Source of the DNA: Herbiconiux sp. VKM Ac-1786
Lineage (GTDB): Bacteria; Actinomycetota; Actinomycetes; Actinomycetales; Microbacteriaceae
NCBI RefSeq assembly: GCF_015350805.1
Contig: NZ_JADKSG010000001.1
Span: forward strand, 992,001 to 1,056,000
Length of the DNA stretch: 64,000 nucleotides
Direction of reading: 5' to 3'
In this document: in pieces, positions 33,312 to 43,236 of the stretch
Layout of the letters: each line of letters begins with the position of its first letter
How positions within the stretch are numbered: position 1 is the first letter of the stretch
Translations under genes and position numbers: made by a program
Notes under the pieces: generated by a model
Told to the model about the DNA's origin: nothing
Databases searched by the model: none
Seen by the model: the letters and a program-made list of their open reading frames with translations, nothing else

Positions 33312-34106
33312 ATGGCTCGCGTATTCATCACCGGTTCCAGTACCGGCCTCGGCCTCGCAGCAGCCCAACTACTCGCCAGCGAGGGCCACGCCGTTGTCAT
33401 CCACGGCAGAGACAAGAGCCGCACCCAGCAAGCGCGCCGCCAGGTGCCGGCTGCGGTCGGCACCGTGACGGGCGACCTCGCGCAGGCAGTCGAGGTGCGA
33501 AACGTCGCAGATCAAGCCAACGAGCTCGGCCCGTTCGACGCAGTCATTCACAACGCCGGCCTGGGGTTCCGCGAACCGACGAGGAACACCACGACTGATG
33601 GGCACGCACGAGTGCTAGCCGTGAACGTACTGGCCCCGTATCTCCTCACAGCGTGGATGACGCCAGCAAAACGACTGGTCTACATGAGCAGCGGCCTTCA
33701 CCGTTCCGGCGACGACAGCCTCCACGACATCGACTGGAACTCGCGACCCTGGAACGGATATCAGGCCTACAACGACAGCAAACTCTTCGATGCCACGCTC
33801 GCGTTCTCCATGGCCCGCCTCCGGCCCGAAACGCTCACCAATGCACTCGAGCCAGGCTGGGTTGCGACCAGGATGGGCGGAGCAGGAGCACCCGACGACC
33901 TCGCCCTCGCCCACGTCACCCAGTTCTGGCTCGCCGTCAGCGACGACCCGCAGGCACTCGTTTCCGGGCACTACTTCTTCCACCAGAAATTGGCCACCGC
34001 CCACCCATCAGCTACCAAACACTCATTCCAAGACAAACTTCTCGACCACTTGGAGCTACTGACCGGAGTCCGGATACCGACCATCCCCGCAACCGTCAGC
34101 CCATGA
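33312..34106 (+). CDS. SDR family oxidoreductase
   Basis: A 264-residue SDR: VFITGSSTGLGLAAAQLLAS, HNAGLGF, YMSSGLHRSG and YNDSKLFDATLAF (Tyr/Lys pair). It belongs to the group near retinol dehydrogenase/daunorubicin C13 reductase-like proteins. AAGGAGAAAA lies directly before the ATG. Its stop overlaps the TMEM175-like gene (ATGA). The second of two SDRs near the 3' end of the operon. Confidence 0.87.
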   Translation: MARVFITGSSTGLGLAAAQLLASEGHAVVIHGRDKSRTQQARRQVPAAVGTVTGDLAQAVEVRNVADQANELGPFDAVIHNAGLGFREPTRNTTTDGHARVLAVNVLAPYLLTAWMTPAKRLVYMSSGLHRSGDDSLHDIDWNSRPWNGYQAYNDSKLFDATLAFSMARLRPETLTNALEPGWVATRMGGAGAPDDLALAHVTQFWLAVSDDPQALVSGHYFFHQKLATAHPSATKHSFQDKLLDHLELLTGVRIPTIPATVSP

Positions 34107-34741
34107 CCGAGACGATGCGGGCCCCACCACCCGGCGAGGGCTCACCGCGACGACTAGAAGCCCTCAACGACGGCATCTTCGCGATCGTCATGACCATCAT
34201 CGTGCTCGAAGTGCGCATTCCGGATGGCCCGGAATCCTCCCTCGGCACGCAACTCCTCGCCGTCGTTCCCACCCTTCTGACCTACGCACTCACCTTCGCC
34301 ACGCTCGGCATTCTCTGGTTCGGAAACCGCGCCCAATCCGAATACATCGCGGTCGCCAACCACCCCCTCATTTGGCTGAACCTCGTCTTCCTCGGAACGA
34401 TTGCCCTCGTGCCATTCTCGGCAGCGCTTTTGGGGCGATACCCCACTTCCCGCTTCGCCGTCGTCGAGTACGGGCTACATCTCACCGTCGCGGCCTTCAT
34501 CCACGGCTTCACCTGGCTCTACGTCGTCCACCACCCTTTACTACTCCGCCGAGCACTCTCACCCCGGTATCGACAGCTCAGCCAGATCACCACATTCGCA
34601 ATCGCCATCGGCTACGCCCTCGCAACCCTTATCGGCTTCTTCATACCGCTCGCCGGACTGATCGCTTTCGTGCTCGTACCCGTCCCCTTCGTCGCCGGCT
34701 GGTACTACCAGATGCTTGCCCGCATCAACAACGGCCGATGA
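34103..34741 (+). CDS. TMEM175 family (DUF1211) membrane protein
   Basis: A 212-residue protein with six hydrophobic helices. The first begins with RLEALNDGIFAIVMTIIVLE, the bacterial TMEM175 signature (RxxxFxDG type, here with Leu for Phe). Bacterial TMEM175 proteins are K+-permeable channels whose pore is lined by hydrophobic residues of helix 1. Start codon lies in the SDR stop. In this operon it could offset ion or pH change during oxidative or electrophile stress; that is speculation. Confidence 0.85.
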   Translation: MTETMRAPPPGEGSPRRLEALNDGIFAIVMTIIVLEVRIPDGPESSLGTQLLAVVPTLLTYALTFATLGILWFGNRAQSEYIAVANHPLIWLNLVFLGTIALVPFSAALLGRYPTSRFAVVEYGLHLTVAAFIHGFTWLYVVHHPLLLRRALSPRYRQLSQITTFAIAIGYALATLIGFFIPLAGLIAFVLVPVPFVAGWYYQMLARINNGR

Positions 34742-34820
34742 CACAACACCTTCGCCCCGAGCACAGATTCGAAGCGCGCCACACAGACCGGACAACACCA
34801 ACTCGAACAAGGAGCACCCC

Positions 34821-35606
34821 GTGCCAACCGTACTTTTCGCCATCACCGCATCCAACATCTGGACCATGAAAGACGGGTCGACAATCCCGGCTGGTTTCTG
34901 GGCCGAAGAGGTCGTGGATCCGTACCGAATCCTGACCACTGCAGGCATAACTGTGCGCATCGCGACACCAGATGGAGCTCCAGCACCACTCCAGCCGTAC
35001 AGTCTCGACGAGTCGATGACCGGATCACCCGAACGCACCGCCGAGTTGAAGGATGCCCTCGCGGGGCTTGCCCGTCAATTGGAGACACCGGAGGTCCTTG
35101 CGGACGTCGACGCCGACAGCATCAACTCGCTTTTCATCCCAGGTGGAACCGGGCCCATGGAAGACCTCTATAAAGACGCAGACCTCGGCCGCCTCATCAA
35201 CGCGCTAGACAGCCACGACGCCTACATCGCGACTGCGTGCCATGGAACCGTTGCCCTCCTCAGCGCACGGGACGAGAAGGACCCCTGGACTTTTGCCGGC
35301 TACGAAATGACCGGGTTCTCCAACGAAGAAGAAGACCAGGGCGGTCCCGAAGACGCCGCACCGTTCACACTAGAAACGCGCCTGCGTAACGAGGGCGCTC
35401 AGTATGTCTCTGGAGGACCGTGGGCTCCCATTGTGGTCACCGACCGCAACCTCATCAGCGGACAAAACCCAGCATCCGCCGCAGAAGTCGCGCGACAGCT
35501 CGCCTCCGCGCTGAGCTATTCAGCCGTGGCGGCCGCACCCATCTCGGCTGCGGCTAAGCGTACTGACGGCGGCAGCTATGTGGCCGCGCACACATGCGGC
35601 ACATAG
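34821..35606 (+). CDS. DJ-1/PfpI family protein, Hsp31/glyoxalase III-like
   Basis: A 261-residue protein from GTG 34821, with AAGGAG eight bases upstream. Family features: WAEEVVDPYRILTTAGITVR, LFIPGGTGPMEDLYKDADLG, nucleophile elbow Cys in TACHGTVALLS, and the lid region ETRLRNEGAQYVSGGPWAP. This is the class I glutamine-amidotransferase-like type that detoxifies methylglyoxal or acts as a chaperone. The last ~25 residues (Ala-rich, ending HTCGT) are not part of the fold. Last gene of the operon. Confidence 0.87.
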   Translation: MPTVLFAITASNIWTMKDGSTIPAGFWAEEVVDPYRILTTAGITVRIATPDGAPAPLQPYSLDESMTGSPERTAELKDALAGLARQLETPEVLADVDADSINSLFIPGGTGPMEDLYKDADLGRLINALDSHDAYIATACHGTVALLSARDEKDPWTFAGYEMTGFSNEEEDQGGPEDAAPFTLETRLRNEGAQYVSGGPWAPIVVTDRNLISGQNPASAAEVARQLASALSYSAVAAAPISAAAKRTDGGSYVAAHTCGT

Positions 35607-36852
<1,246 letters not shown>

Positions 36853-36899
36853 CGATCTGCGCGCAGCTTGACGATGACCCGATCGGATTCGCGCCCGCT

Positions 36900-37877
36900 T
36901 CACGCGGCGCGGGTCTGACCGGCGGCGGAGGAGAAGCGGCGCTGGTACACCGACGGCGGCACCGACAGGTGGGCGATGAAGGCGCGTCTTAGCGATTCGG
37001 GTGTGCCGAAGCCGGAGTCCTGGGCAACGCGCGTGACGGTGTGACCCAGATCGAGAAGCGACTTCGCCTTGTCCACCCGCACGATCTCCACGTACTTGCC
37101 CGGAGTCGTCGCAAGCTCGTCATTGAACAACCGAGAGAGGTGCCGAGGACTCACCCGAGCGATCGCCGCCATGCTTGAGGCGGTGTGCTGAGCCGACGGG
37201 TCGGCCATGACCGCGCTCACCACCACGCGCAGGAGCGACGCCTCCCCCACCGGAGCGAGCAGACTGTCGGAGAACTGGGTCTGTCCACCATCCCGCCGAA
37301 GATAGACGACCAAGGCGCGAGCGACACCTCGCGCGACCTCGGCGCCCTCATCCTGCTCGAGGAGCGTCAACGCCAGATCGATCCCGGCCGTCACACCAGC
37401 CGAGGTGTACGTCGCGTCGTCCTCGACCACGATGGCGTCCGGCTGGACCCGTATGCCGGGATAGCGCTGCGCGAGCTCCCGTGTGTGATGCCAGTGGGTG
37501 GTGGCTCGCTTGCCGTCGAGCAGACCTGCCGCGGCCAGCACGAACGCTCCGGTGCAGATCGACGCCGTGCGGGCTGCGCGTTCCGACATACTCACCGCCG
37601 CCGACGCCAGAGCTTCGGTGACCTCGCCCGCGGGAAACGCCTCACCGCCGGTGACGACCACCGTATCGAACGACCCCCGCGACGCGGCCGAGAAGTCCAC
37701 GGGAATCCTCATCCCCATCGAGGTCCGCACGTCGCGGCCGTCGACCGAGACCATGCTCATCCGGTAGTCGGCACCGAAGTGATTCGCCTCAGCGAAGACC
37801 TCAGCCGGTCCGGCGAGGTCGAGCAGCTTCATATCGTCGAACACGAGCAGGGCCACTCGGTGACCAGAACTCGACAT
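36900..37877 (-). CDS. GlxA family transcriptional regulator (DJ-1/PfpI plus AraC domains)
   Basis: A 325-residue protein with an N-terminal DJ-1-like domain (VALLVFDDMKLLDLAGPAEV, elbow ASICTGAFVLAAAG) and an AraC DNA-binding domain (SSMAAIARVSPRHLSRLFND, then HTVTRVAQDSGFGTPESLRR). Same length and plan as the protein at 27442-28419, but the two differ at many positions and are likely old paralogues. It may control the convergent hydrolase at 36010-36852 or itself. It lies just left of repeat copy B. Confidence 0.9.
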   Translation of the reverse strand: MSSSGHRVALLVFDDMKLLDLAGPAEVFAEANHFGADYRMSMVSVDGRDVRTSMGMRIPVDFSAASRGSFDTVVVTGGEAFPAGEVTEALASAAVSMSERAARTASICTGAFVLAAAGLLDGKRATTHWHHTRELAQRYPGIRVQPDAIVVEDDATYTSAGVTAGIDLALTLLEQDEGAEVARGVARALVVYLRRDGGQTQFSDSLLAPVGEASLLRVVVSAVMADPSAQHTASSMAAIARVSPRHLSRLFNDELATTPGKYVEIVRVDKAKSLLDLGHTVTRVAQDSGFGTPESLRRAFIAHLSVPPSVYQRRFSSAAGQTRAA

Positions 37878-38028
37878 GGTCGGCCTCTCGCATGCTCACT
37901 AGGCGGTGCATCGTCAGAATGACCGACCCGTCACACGCATAAAGCGAATGCAAACGGTGCGAGCAAGTAAAGCACGAGCGCGCCCCACCATCAACGCCCC
38001 CAGGGCAGACATCGGCAAGTCACTCGTA

Positions 38029-38128
38029 TCTCTAAAACCTAAAGGTTTAGAAGACAGCGCCAGTAGATGTCGCCACTCCCCCGTCGTGCGATCTCAGGGC
38101 CGCGTGTTCGAGACCGTCAGTTTGGTTT
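38029..38128 (-). repeat. Dispersed repeat, copy B (partial, internal to the accessory region)
   Basis: The first ~100 bp of the 160-bp repeat, same orientation as copies A and C, starting with the dyad TCTCTAAAACC / GGTTTAG around TAAA. The reverse strand reads the family peptide end ARRGSGDIYWRCLLNL-stop; an in-frame TGA interrupts the frame seven codons upstream of that peptide region. Beyond 38128 similarity fades. The flanking gap 37878-38235 holds no other feature apart from a small hairpin (ACTG/CAGT) near 38160. Confidence 0.65.
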
Positions 38129-38235
38129 GTGAGCAAGTGCGTCACCGTTTGGCCTCAGTGACTGCTGGTGCCAGTGAAGGCTGGGAGTCTGAAGACATAT
38201 TTCAAGGTGAACGTAGGGCCGCGCAGTCATTGCAC

Positions 38236-39267
38236 TTATTTCGCCAATCGAGGGAAGAGCTTCTCGGCGGCGGAGCGGTGCACCTGCCCCAGCCGTTCCG
38301 CGCCGGGGCCGTCGTAGACGGCCAGGGCGTGGTCGAAACGGGCACTCCACTCTGGGTCTGCGTAGGGGAAATCGCTTCCGTAGAGGATGTGGCCCGGTTC
38401 CGCGAACGCCAGCAGCGACGGCAGCGATGTGGGGCTGGCGGATAGGGCCGTGTCGAAGTAGAACTTCCGCAGGCCCGCCTGGATGCTTTCAGGCGTGGTG
38501 CCGGGGTTGAAGAGTGCGGCAGCACTGAATCGGTCTGCGGCGTAGGGAAGGAAACCGCCGGCGTGAGAGAGGATCACACGCAGGTTTGGATGGCGGTCGA
38601 ACACCCCGTGCGCGACGAGGTCCACGGCGGTGCGCGTGGTGTCGAACGGGAAGTCCAGCAGCGCAGTGGGCATTCCCGGCAGCTGCGGGATCGGCGGCGC
38701 GGTGGGGTGCACGAAGACCACGGCCGAGCGCGCGGAGAGCTCCGCCCACAGCGGCTCATACGCGGCATCCCCCAGATACCGCCCGTGCGCGTTCGACAGC
38801 AGGAGCACGCCGTCGGCGTGGAGTTCGTCGAGGGCCCGCACGGCTTCGGTGACTGCGCCGTCGAAGTCCGGCAGTGGCAGAACGGCGAAGTGCCCGAAGC
38901 GGTCAGGGTGTTCCCTGACCAGTTCAGCCTGATAGTCGTTGAGGTCGCGGGCGAGGTCGCGAGCCGCGGCGTCGTCACCGAAGTGCACACCGGGTGCGCT
39001 GATCGACAGAATCCCCGTCTCGATACCTGACGCATCCATCATGGAGATCGCCGCCTGGGGATCCCAGTCGGGCATCAGCCAGCCTCCGACGGTTCGCGGA
39101 CCCTGACGCGCCGCGGTCCCACCACTTTCCGCCCACGGATTCCATTGCGCAGAACCGCCGGCCACTGCCTGCGCCCCACTCCCTGTCATCAGACTTCCCG
39201 CTGCCGCCAGCGCCTCGAAGTAACGAGGCGGAAGCAGGTGCTGATGCACATCGATCTTGCCCGGCAT
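38236..39267 (-). CDS. Amidohydrolase family protein (ACMSD / 2,3-dihydroxybenzoate decarboxylase type)
   Basis: A 343-residue TIM-barrel metal enzyme. The HxH motif is at the start (KIDVHQHLLPPRYF); VVFVHPTAPPIPQLPG and VILSHAGGFLPYAADR carry the later metal/substrate His residues, and ILYGSDFPYADPEW the Asp. This arrangement marks the amidohydrolase-2 group that decarboxylates aminocarboxymuconate semialdehyde or dihydroxybenzoates, generally with Zn2+. Start ATG at 39267; divergent from the TetR/exporter operon. Confidence 0.88.
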   Translation of the reverse strand: MPGKIDVHQHLLPPRYFEALAAAGSLMTGSGAQAVAGGSAQWNPWAESGGTAARQGPRTVGGWLMPDWDPQAAISMMDASGIETGILSISAPGVHFGDDAAARDLARDLNDYQAELVREHPDRFGHFAVLPLPDFDGAVTEAVRALDELHADGVLLLSNAHGRYLGDAAYEPLWAELSARSAVVFVHPTAPPIPQLPGMPTALLDFPFDTTRTAVDLVAHGVFDRHPNLRVILSHAGGFLPYAADRFSAAALFNPGTTPESIQAGLRKFYFDTALSASPTSLPSLLAFAEPGHILYGSDFPYADPEWSARFDHALAVYDGPGAERLGQVHRSAAEKLFPRLAK

Positions 39268-39328
39268 GGTGACCTTCCGATTGTTCTGATGAACGCCGAT
39301 GGTTGCGTGCGCTCCAAATGTTAACTAG

Positions 39329-39347
39329 TTTACAGGCGTCTAGTAAA
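39329..39347. promoter_or_regulatory. Inverted repeat upstream of the amidohydrolase gene
   Basis: TTTAC (39329-39333) and GTAAA (39343-39347) flank a nine-base spacer about 60 bases upstream of the amidohydrolase ATG, in an AT-rich stretch. Candidate operator or part of the minus-strand promoter. Confidence 0.35.
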
Positions 39348-39388
39348 TGACAACAGTACATCAAATCAGACATCGATAATCACATTTG

Positions 39389-39456
39389 TGCAGAGACTGC
39401 TTTCATGCATAAACTGCATGAATGCAGCCACTGCACTAATGCATTAACTGCACCGA
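39389..39456. repeat. Four 17-bp tandem repeats upstream of the TetR gene (operator array)
   Basis: Four head-to-tail units of exactly 17 bp begin at 39389, 39406, 39423 and 39440, consensus TGCAnnnACTGCAnnnA. TGCA therefore recurs every 8 or 9 bp; the only miss is TGCT in unit 1. Within it are CTGCATGAATGCAG and the palindrome TAATGCATTA. The array ends 39 bases before the preferred TetR start (ATG 39496). It most likely is a multi-site operator. Confidence 0.8.
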
Positions 39457-39495
39457 ATGTCGTGTTCGGACAAATCGACCGGATCGGAGTCGCAC

Positions 39496-40140
39496 ATGGT
39501 TGACGGGTTGCGCGAACGGAAGCGAGCGGCGACGCAGGAGACCATCGAGCGGGCCGCCATTGCGCTTGCGCTCGAGCACGGCTTCGAGAACGTCACCGTG
39601 GACATGATCTGCGAGGCGAGCATGGTCTCCCAGCGCACCTTCTTCAACTATTTCGGATCGAAGGAGGGGGTGATTCTCGGAGGCGCGCCACCCCTGCCGG
39701 GGGATGAACAGGTGCGCACCTTCACCCATGAGGGCGGTTCGAACCTCCTCGCCGACTTCCTCACCATGATCACGTCCTCGCTGCTGGAGCGTGAACCCGA
39801 TGCAGCCCTGTTCCAGGACCGACGAACGTTGATCATGCGCACCCCAGAACTCTTGATGAGGGAAACGGCTCGCATGAGCGAATCCGAGGACCAGTTCGTG
39901 GCCATCATCCTGACCCGCTTCGAGATCCAGGGCCGAGTCGCAGCCGACCAGCCCGAGCTGGAGGAAGAGGCCCGGATGGTTGTCGCCCTGACCACAGGCG
40001 TCCTGCAGTACGTGAGACGTCGATGGGTAGATTCGCCGGCGGGAGCGTCCACCCGGGATCTCCTTCGCACCTCCATCGAACTCATCCACAGCATCACCAA
40101 CGATCCAGCTCACAACCCGAAGGGCACGGAACACCGATGA
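39496..40140 (+). CDS. TetR/AcrR family transcriptional regulator
   Basis: A 214-residue regulator. N-terminal HTH: RKRAATQETIERAAIALALE, VTVDMICEASMVSQRTFFNY, FGSKEGV. The start at ATG 39496 has GGAG eight bases upstream; an earlier in-frame ATG at 39457 would begin immediately after the repeat array. Its stop overlaps the exporter start (ATGA), so it is a repressor-pump operon in which the pump substrate is probably also the inducer. The 17-bp repeat array upstream is the obvious binding site. Confidence 0.9.
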   Translation: MVDGLRERKRAATQETIERAAIALALEHGFENVTVDMICEASMVSQRTFFNYFGSKEGVILGGAPPLPGDEQVRTFTHEGGSNLLADFLTMITSSLLEREPDAALFQDRRTLIMRTPELLMRETARMSESEDQFVAIILTRFEIQGRVAADQPELEEEARMVVALTTGVLQYVRRRWVDSPAGASTRDLLRTSIELIHSITNDPAHNPKGTEHR

Positions 40141-41825
40141 CCGACACATCCCTCAGCGAGCAGGGCACCAGCACAGCTCCGACGTCGCGACGCCACATCC
40201 TGCTCATCTTCGCCGGCCTGATCCTGACCATGCTGCTCGCCTCGCTCGACCAGAGCATGTTCTCCACGGCGTTGCCGACGATCGTCGGGGAACTCAACGG
40301 TGTCGACAGCATGCTGTGGGTGACCACCGCCTACATCCTCGCCTCCACGATCATGCTGCCGGTCTATGGCAAGCTCAGCGACTTGATCGGACGGAAAGGG
40401 CTGTTCATCGGCGCGATCAGCCTGTTCGTCCTCGGCTCCATCATCGGCGGAATGGCACAGGACATGACCGTGCTCATCGCCGGTCGAGCCGTGCAAGGCC
40501 TGGGCGGCGGCGGGCTCATGATCCTGTCGCAGGCGATCATCGCGGACGTCGTTCCCGCCCGCGAGCGCGGCCGGTACATGGGGATCATGGGTGGGGTGTT
40601 CGCGATCTCGTCGGTCGCCGGACCCCTGCTCGGGGGATGGTTCACAGAGGGTCCTGGCTGGCGGTGGGGCCTGTGGATCAACATTCCCCTGGGAGTGCTC
40701 GCCATCGTCTCCGCGGTACTCTTCCTCCACCTGCCCAAGAACACAGCAGGGCGACCCACAGTCGACTTCCTCGGGATGGGGCTTCTCGCCGCTGCGTCCA
40801 CCGGCCTGGTCCTGGTCACCACCTGGGGCGGGAGAACCTATGACTGGGACTCAGCTGTGATCATCTCCCTGATCAGTGCGACCATCGTGGCGGGCATCGC
40901 CTTCGTGCTGGTCGAGCGTCGCGCCGCCGAGCCGATCATGCCACTTCACCTGTTCAAAGACCGCAACTTCAACCTGACCACGGTCGCCGGCCTGATCACC
41001 GGAATCGCGATGTTCGGTGCTATCGCCTACATCCCCACCTACCTACAAATGGTCACGGGAGTGGACGCGACGGAGGCGGGTCTGTTGATGATTCCCTTGA
41101 TGGCTGCCCTGCTGGTCAGCTCGATCGTCTCCGGCCAGCTCGTCAGCAAGTTCGGTCGCTACAAGTGGCTTCCCGTCGTAGGAACGGCAGTCATCGCCGT
41201 CTCTCTGGCTCTCCTGTCCACGATGACGCCGTCGTTGGAGATCTGGATCCTCTGCACCTACCTCGCGATCATGGGCCTGGGGTTGGGCATGAGCATGCAG
41301 ATTCTCATCCTGATCGTGCAGAACTCGTTCCCCGGTTCCCAGGTCGGGACCGCGACCGCGACGAACAACTACTTCCGGCAGATCGGCGCCAGCCTGGGCA
41401 CCGCCGTCGTGGGCAGCCTCTTCGTTGCAAAGCTCACAGACCTGCTCGCTCAGCGCCTTCCGGCCGGCGCCGCCACAGCGGCGGGGGGAAGCAATTCGTT
41501 CACTCCCGCACTGGTACGAGACCTGCCCGATGCTGTCCGAAACGTCATCGTCGGCGCCTACAACGACGCACTCGCGCCCGTGTTCCTCTACATGGTCCCG
41601 CTGGTCGTCGCAGCAGCTGTGCTACTGCTGTTCATCAAAGAGAAGCCCCTGGCCACCACGATCGAACGGGAGATCCTTCCCGAATCCCTCGAGATCGATG
41701 GCGCCGACAGCGCCGCTCTCTCGCCGATTTCGAGCGGGGCGCAGCAGCCCGATGTGCACCAGAGCCCGGAGGACACAACGCCTTCGCAGCCGCGCCAGGG
41801 TGCCGAAGGTCGACTATCCAGTTAG
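40137..41825 (+). CDS. MFS drug exporter, DHA2 family (EmrB/QacA type)
   Basis: A 562-residue protein with 14 predicted membrane helices. Motifs: LASLDQSMFSTALPTIVGEL (motif D1-like), YGKLSDLIGRKGLF in loop 2-3, RAVQGLGGGGLMILSQ and GRYMGIMGGVFAISSVAGPL (motif C region). The C-terminus is a hydrophilic tail of about 50 residues. DHA2 members expel lipophilic drugs, dyes or bile-acid-like compounds with protons. Translationally coupled to the TetR gene; its TAG overlaps the stop of the convergent TetR gene at 41822. Confidence 0.93.
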   Translation: MTDTSLSEQGTSTAPTSRRHILLIFAGLILTMLLASLDQSMFSTALPTIVGELNGVDSMLWVTTAYILASTIMLPVYGKLSDLIGRKGLFIGAISLFVLGSIIGGMAQDMTVLIAGRAVQGLGGGGLMILSQAIIADVVPARERGRYMGIMGGVFAISSVAGPLLGGWFTEGPGWRWGLWINIPLGVLAIVSAVLFLHLPKNTAGRPTVDFLGMGLLAAASTGLVLVTTWGGRTYDWDSAVIISLISATIVAGIAFVLVERRAAEPIMPLHLFKDRNFNLTTVAGLITGIAMFGAIAYIPTYLQMVTGVDATEAGLLMIPLMAALLVSSIVSGQLVSKFGRYKWLPVVGTAVIAVSLALLSTMTPSLEIWILCTYLAIMGLGLGMSMQILILIVQNSFPGSQVGTATATNNYFRQIGASLGTAVVGSLFVAKLTDLLAQRLPAGAATAAGGSNSFTPALVRDLPDAVRNVIVGAYNDALAPVFLYMVPLVVAAAVLLLFIKEKPLATTIEREILPESLEIDGADSAALSPISSGAQQPDVHQSPEDTTPSQPRQGAEGRLSS

Positions 41826-42385
41826 TCGGTCCAGGCGGCGGAGATGCTGCGATCCACGACCCGACGCCAGCCATTCGGGGCACCAGGGTCGCGGCTGGCC
41901 ATCCCGGCCATCCACAGCACGGTCATGAGGTCGTCTGGGGTGAACTCCTCCGACAGCACACCGGCATCGTGGGCGTTCTCGACGAGTTCTGCCCCGAGCG
42001 CCATGGACCGCTCACAGGCATTGATGAGCAGCACGGCGTCAGGATAGCGGCGCAACATCGCGTCATTCATCGCCGGGTCGCTGAGCTGCAGACCGATCAT
42101 CTCGGAGATGAACGTCTCCAACCGCGCTCGGGGAGAGTCCTCCGCCAATGTCCGATCTCTGAGCGTCGCGAGCTTCGCTCCGGCGATGTCATCGACCACA
42201 GCATCGATGAGCTCTTCTCGGGAGCCGACGCGGTTGTAGAGCGTTCCGATGCTCACGCCGGCTTCCCGGGCGATGTCTTCCAGGGGGGCGGCCAGGCCCC
42301 GGCGGGAGAACACGGACACCGCCGCCGCACGCAGCTTCTCGAGGTTCGCCTGCGCGTCTCGGCGCAGGCCCGGGGTAGTGGTCAC
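41822..42385 (-). CDS. TetR family transcriptional regulator
   Basis: A 187-residue regulator from GTG 42385, which has GGAG six bases upstream; in-frame codons further up (to 42451) would run through the operators. HTH: LEKLRAAAVSVFSRRGLAAP, LEDIAREAGVSIGTLYNRVG, SREELIDAVVDD. The C-terminal ligand domain follows. Divergent from the SDR gene at 42505, with two inverted repeats between them, so it likely represses itself and that SDR. Stop codons of this gene and the exporter overlap. Confidence 0.88.
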   Translation of the reverse strand: MTTTPGLRRDAQANLEKLRAAAVSVFSRRGLAAPLEDIAREAGVSIGTLYNRVGSREELIDAVVDDIAGAKLATLRDRTLAEDSPRARLETFISEMIGLQLSDPAMNDAMLRRYPDAVLLINACERSMALGAELVENAHDAGVLSEEFTPDDLMTVLWMAGMASRDPGAPNGWRRVVDRSISAAWTD

Positions 42386-42402
42386 GGTGACTCCAGTAGA
42401 AA

Positions 42403-42452
42403 TTGAGGCTTGTCTCAACATAGACTCTCGAGGAGTTGAGAACCATCTCAAC
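42403..42452. promoter_or_regulatory. Twin TetR-type operators between the TetR and SDR genes
   Basis: TTGAG-GCTTGT-CTCAA (42403-42418) and GTTGAG-AACCAT-CTCAAC (42435-42452) share the same half-sites and six-base spacer, 33 bp centre to centre (about three helical turns). They sit between two divergent starts, the expected place for a TetR dimer pair. Confidence 0.75.
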
Positions 42453-42504
42453 TTACCGTACCGGAACGAATCAGGCTCGGCGGTGGGCCACAGAGGAACA
42501 GATC

Positions 42505-43170
42505 ATGCCACTCATCACCATCATCGGAGCAGGCCCCGGCCTCGGGTTGGAGATCGCCCGCGCCTTCGGGCAGAAGGGCTTCGAGGTCGCTCTCGTCGCC
42601 CGCGACCAGACCAAGCTCGACTCACTCGCACAGACCCTCGCCGGCGAAGGCATCCACGCCCAGGGTTTCGCCGCCGACATCAGCCGGCCCGCCACGATCA
42701 CGAAGGCACTTGGGTCGATCCGGGACACACTCGGCCCCATCGACGTGCTCGAGTTCTCGCCCGCCGACCGGACCCTGAAATCCGTCGACGCCCTGAACGT
42801 CACCGTGGAGAACCTCCAGCCGCAGCTCGACTTCTACCTGGGCGGCGCCGTGACTGCGATCGGCGCGGTTCTGCCGGACATGGTCGCCCGCGGCACCGGG
42901 ACCGTCCTCGTGACGACGGGTGGCGGCTCCCTCGCCCCGACGCCGGCTCGCGGCAACATCAACATCGCTGCAGCCGGACTCCGCAACTGGACACTCAATC
43001 TCAACACCGCCCTTGCCAATACTGGTGTCTATGTCGCTTTCGTCGCGATCACCGCCCTGATCGGTGGCGGTCGCCCGGATGCTGAGCCTGACGTCATCGC
43101 GCAGTCCTACGTGAAGCTCTACGACGAGCGACGGGATGCAGAGCTGCACTACGTCGCCTACGACGGCTGA
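42505..43170 (+). CDS. SDR family NAD(P)-binding protein
   Basis: A 221-residue short SDR: ITIIGAGPGLGLEIARAFGQ, ADISRPATI, LVTTGGGSLAPTP, then INIAAAGLRNWTLNLNTAL, in which the Tyr of YxxxK is absent (Ile-Ala-Ala-Ala instead). It may bind cofactor without classical catalysis. An AGAGGAACAG ribosome site precedes the ATG. Controlled in all likelihood by the divergent TetR through the twin operators. Followed by a strong hairpin. Confidence 0.83.
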   Translation: MPLITIIGAGPGLGLEIARAFGQKGFEVALVARDQTKLDSLAQTLAGEGIHAQGFAADISRPATITKALGSIRDTLGPIDVLEFSPADRTLKSVDALNVTVENLQPQLDFYLGGAVTAIGAVLPDMVARGTGTVLVTTGGGSLAPTPARGNINIAAAGLRNWTLNLNTALANTGVYVAFVAITALIGGGRPDAEPDVIAQSYVKLYDERRDAELHYVAYDG

Positions 43171-43176
43171 CATCAA

Positions 43177-43206
43177 TCCCGTCCGGGGCCCAGCCGCCGG
43201 ACGGGA
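43177..43206. terminator. Bidirectional terminator hairpin
   Basis: A perfect ten-base stem (43177-43186 with 43197-43206, core CCCGTCCGG/CCGGACGGG) and a ten-base loop lies between the convergent SDR and TetR genes. No long T-run, as is common in GC-rich actinobacteria. Confidence 0.65.
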
Positions 43207-43236
43207 CCCAGCCCCATCCCGAACCTCTGGGCGAGC

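Noticed and set aside
39389-39456. CRISPR-like array
   Set aside because: Units are contiguous 17-bp tandem repeats with no unique spacers and no cas genes; an operator array fits better.
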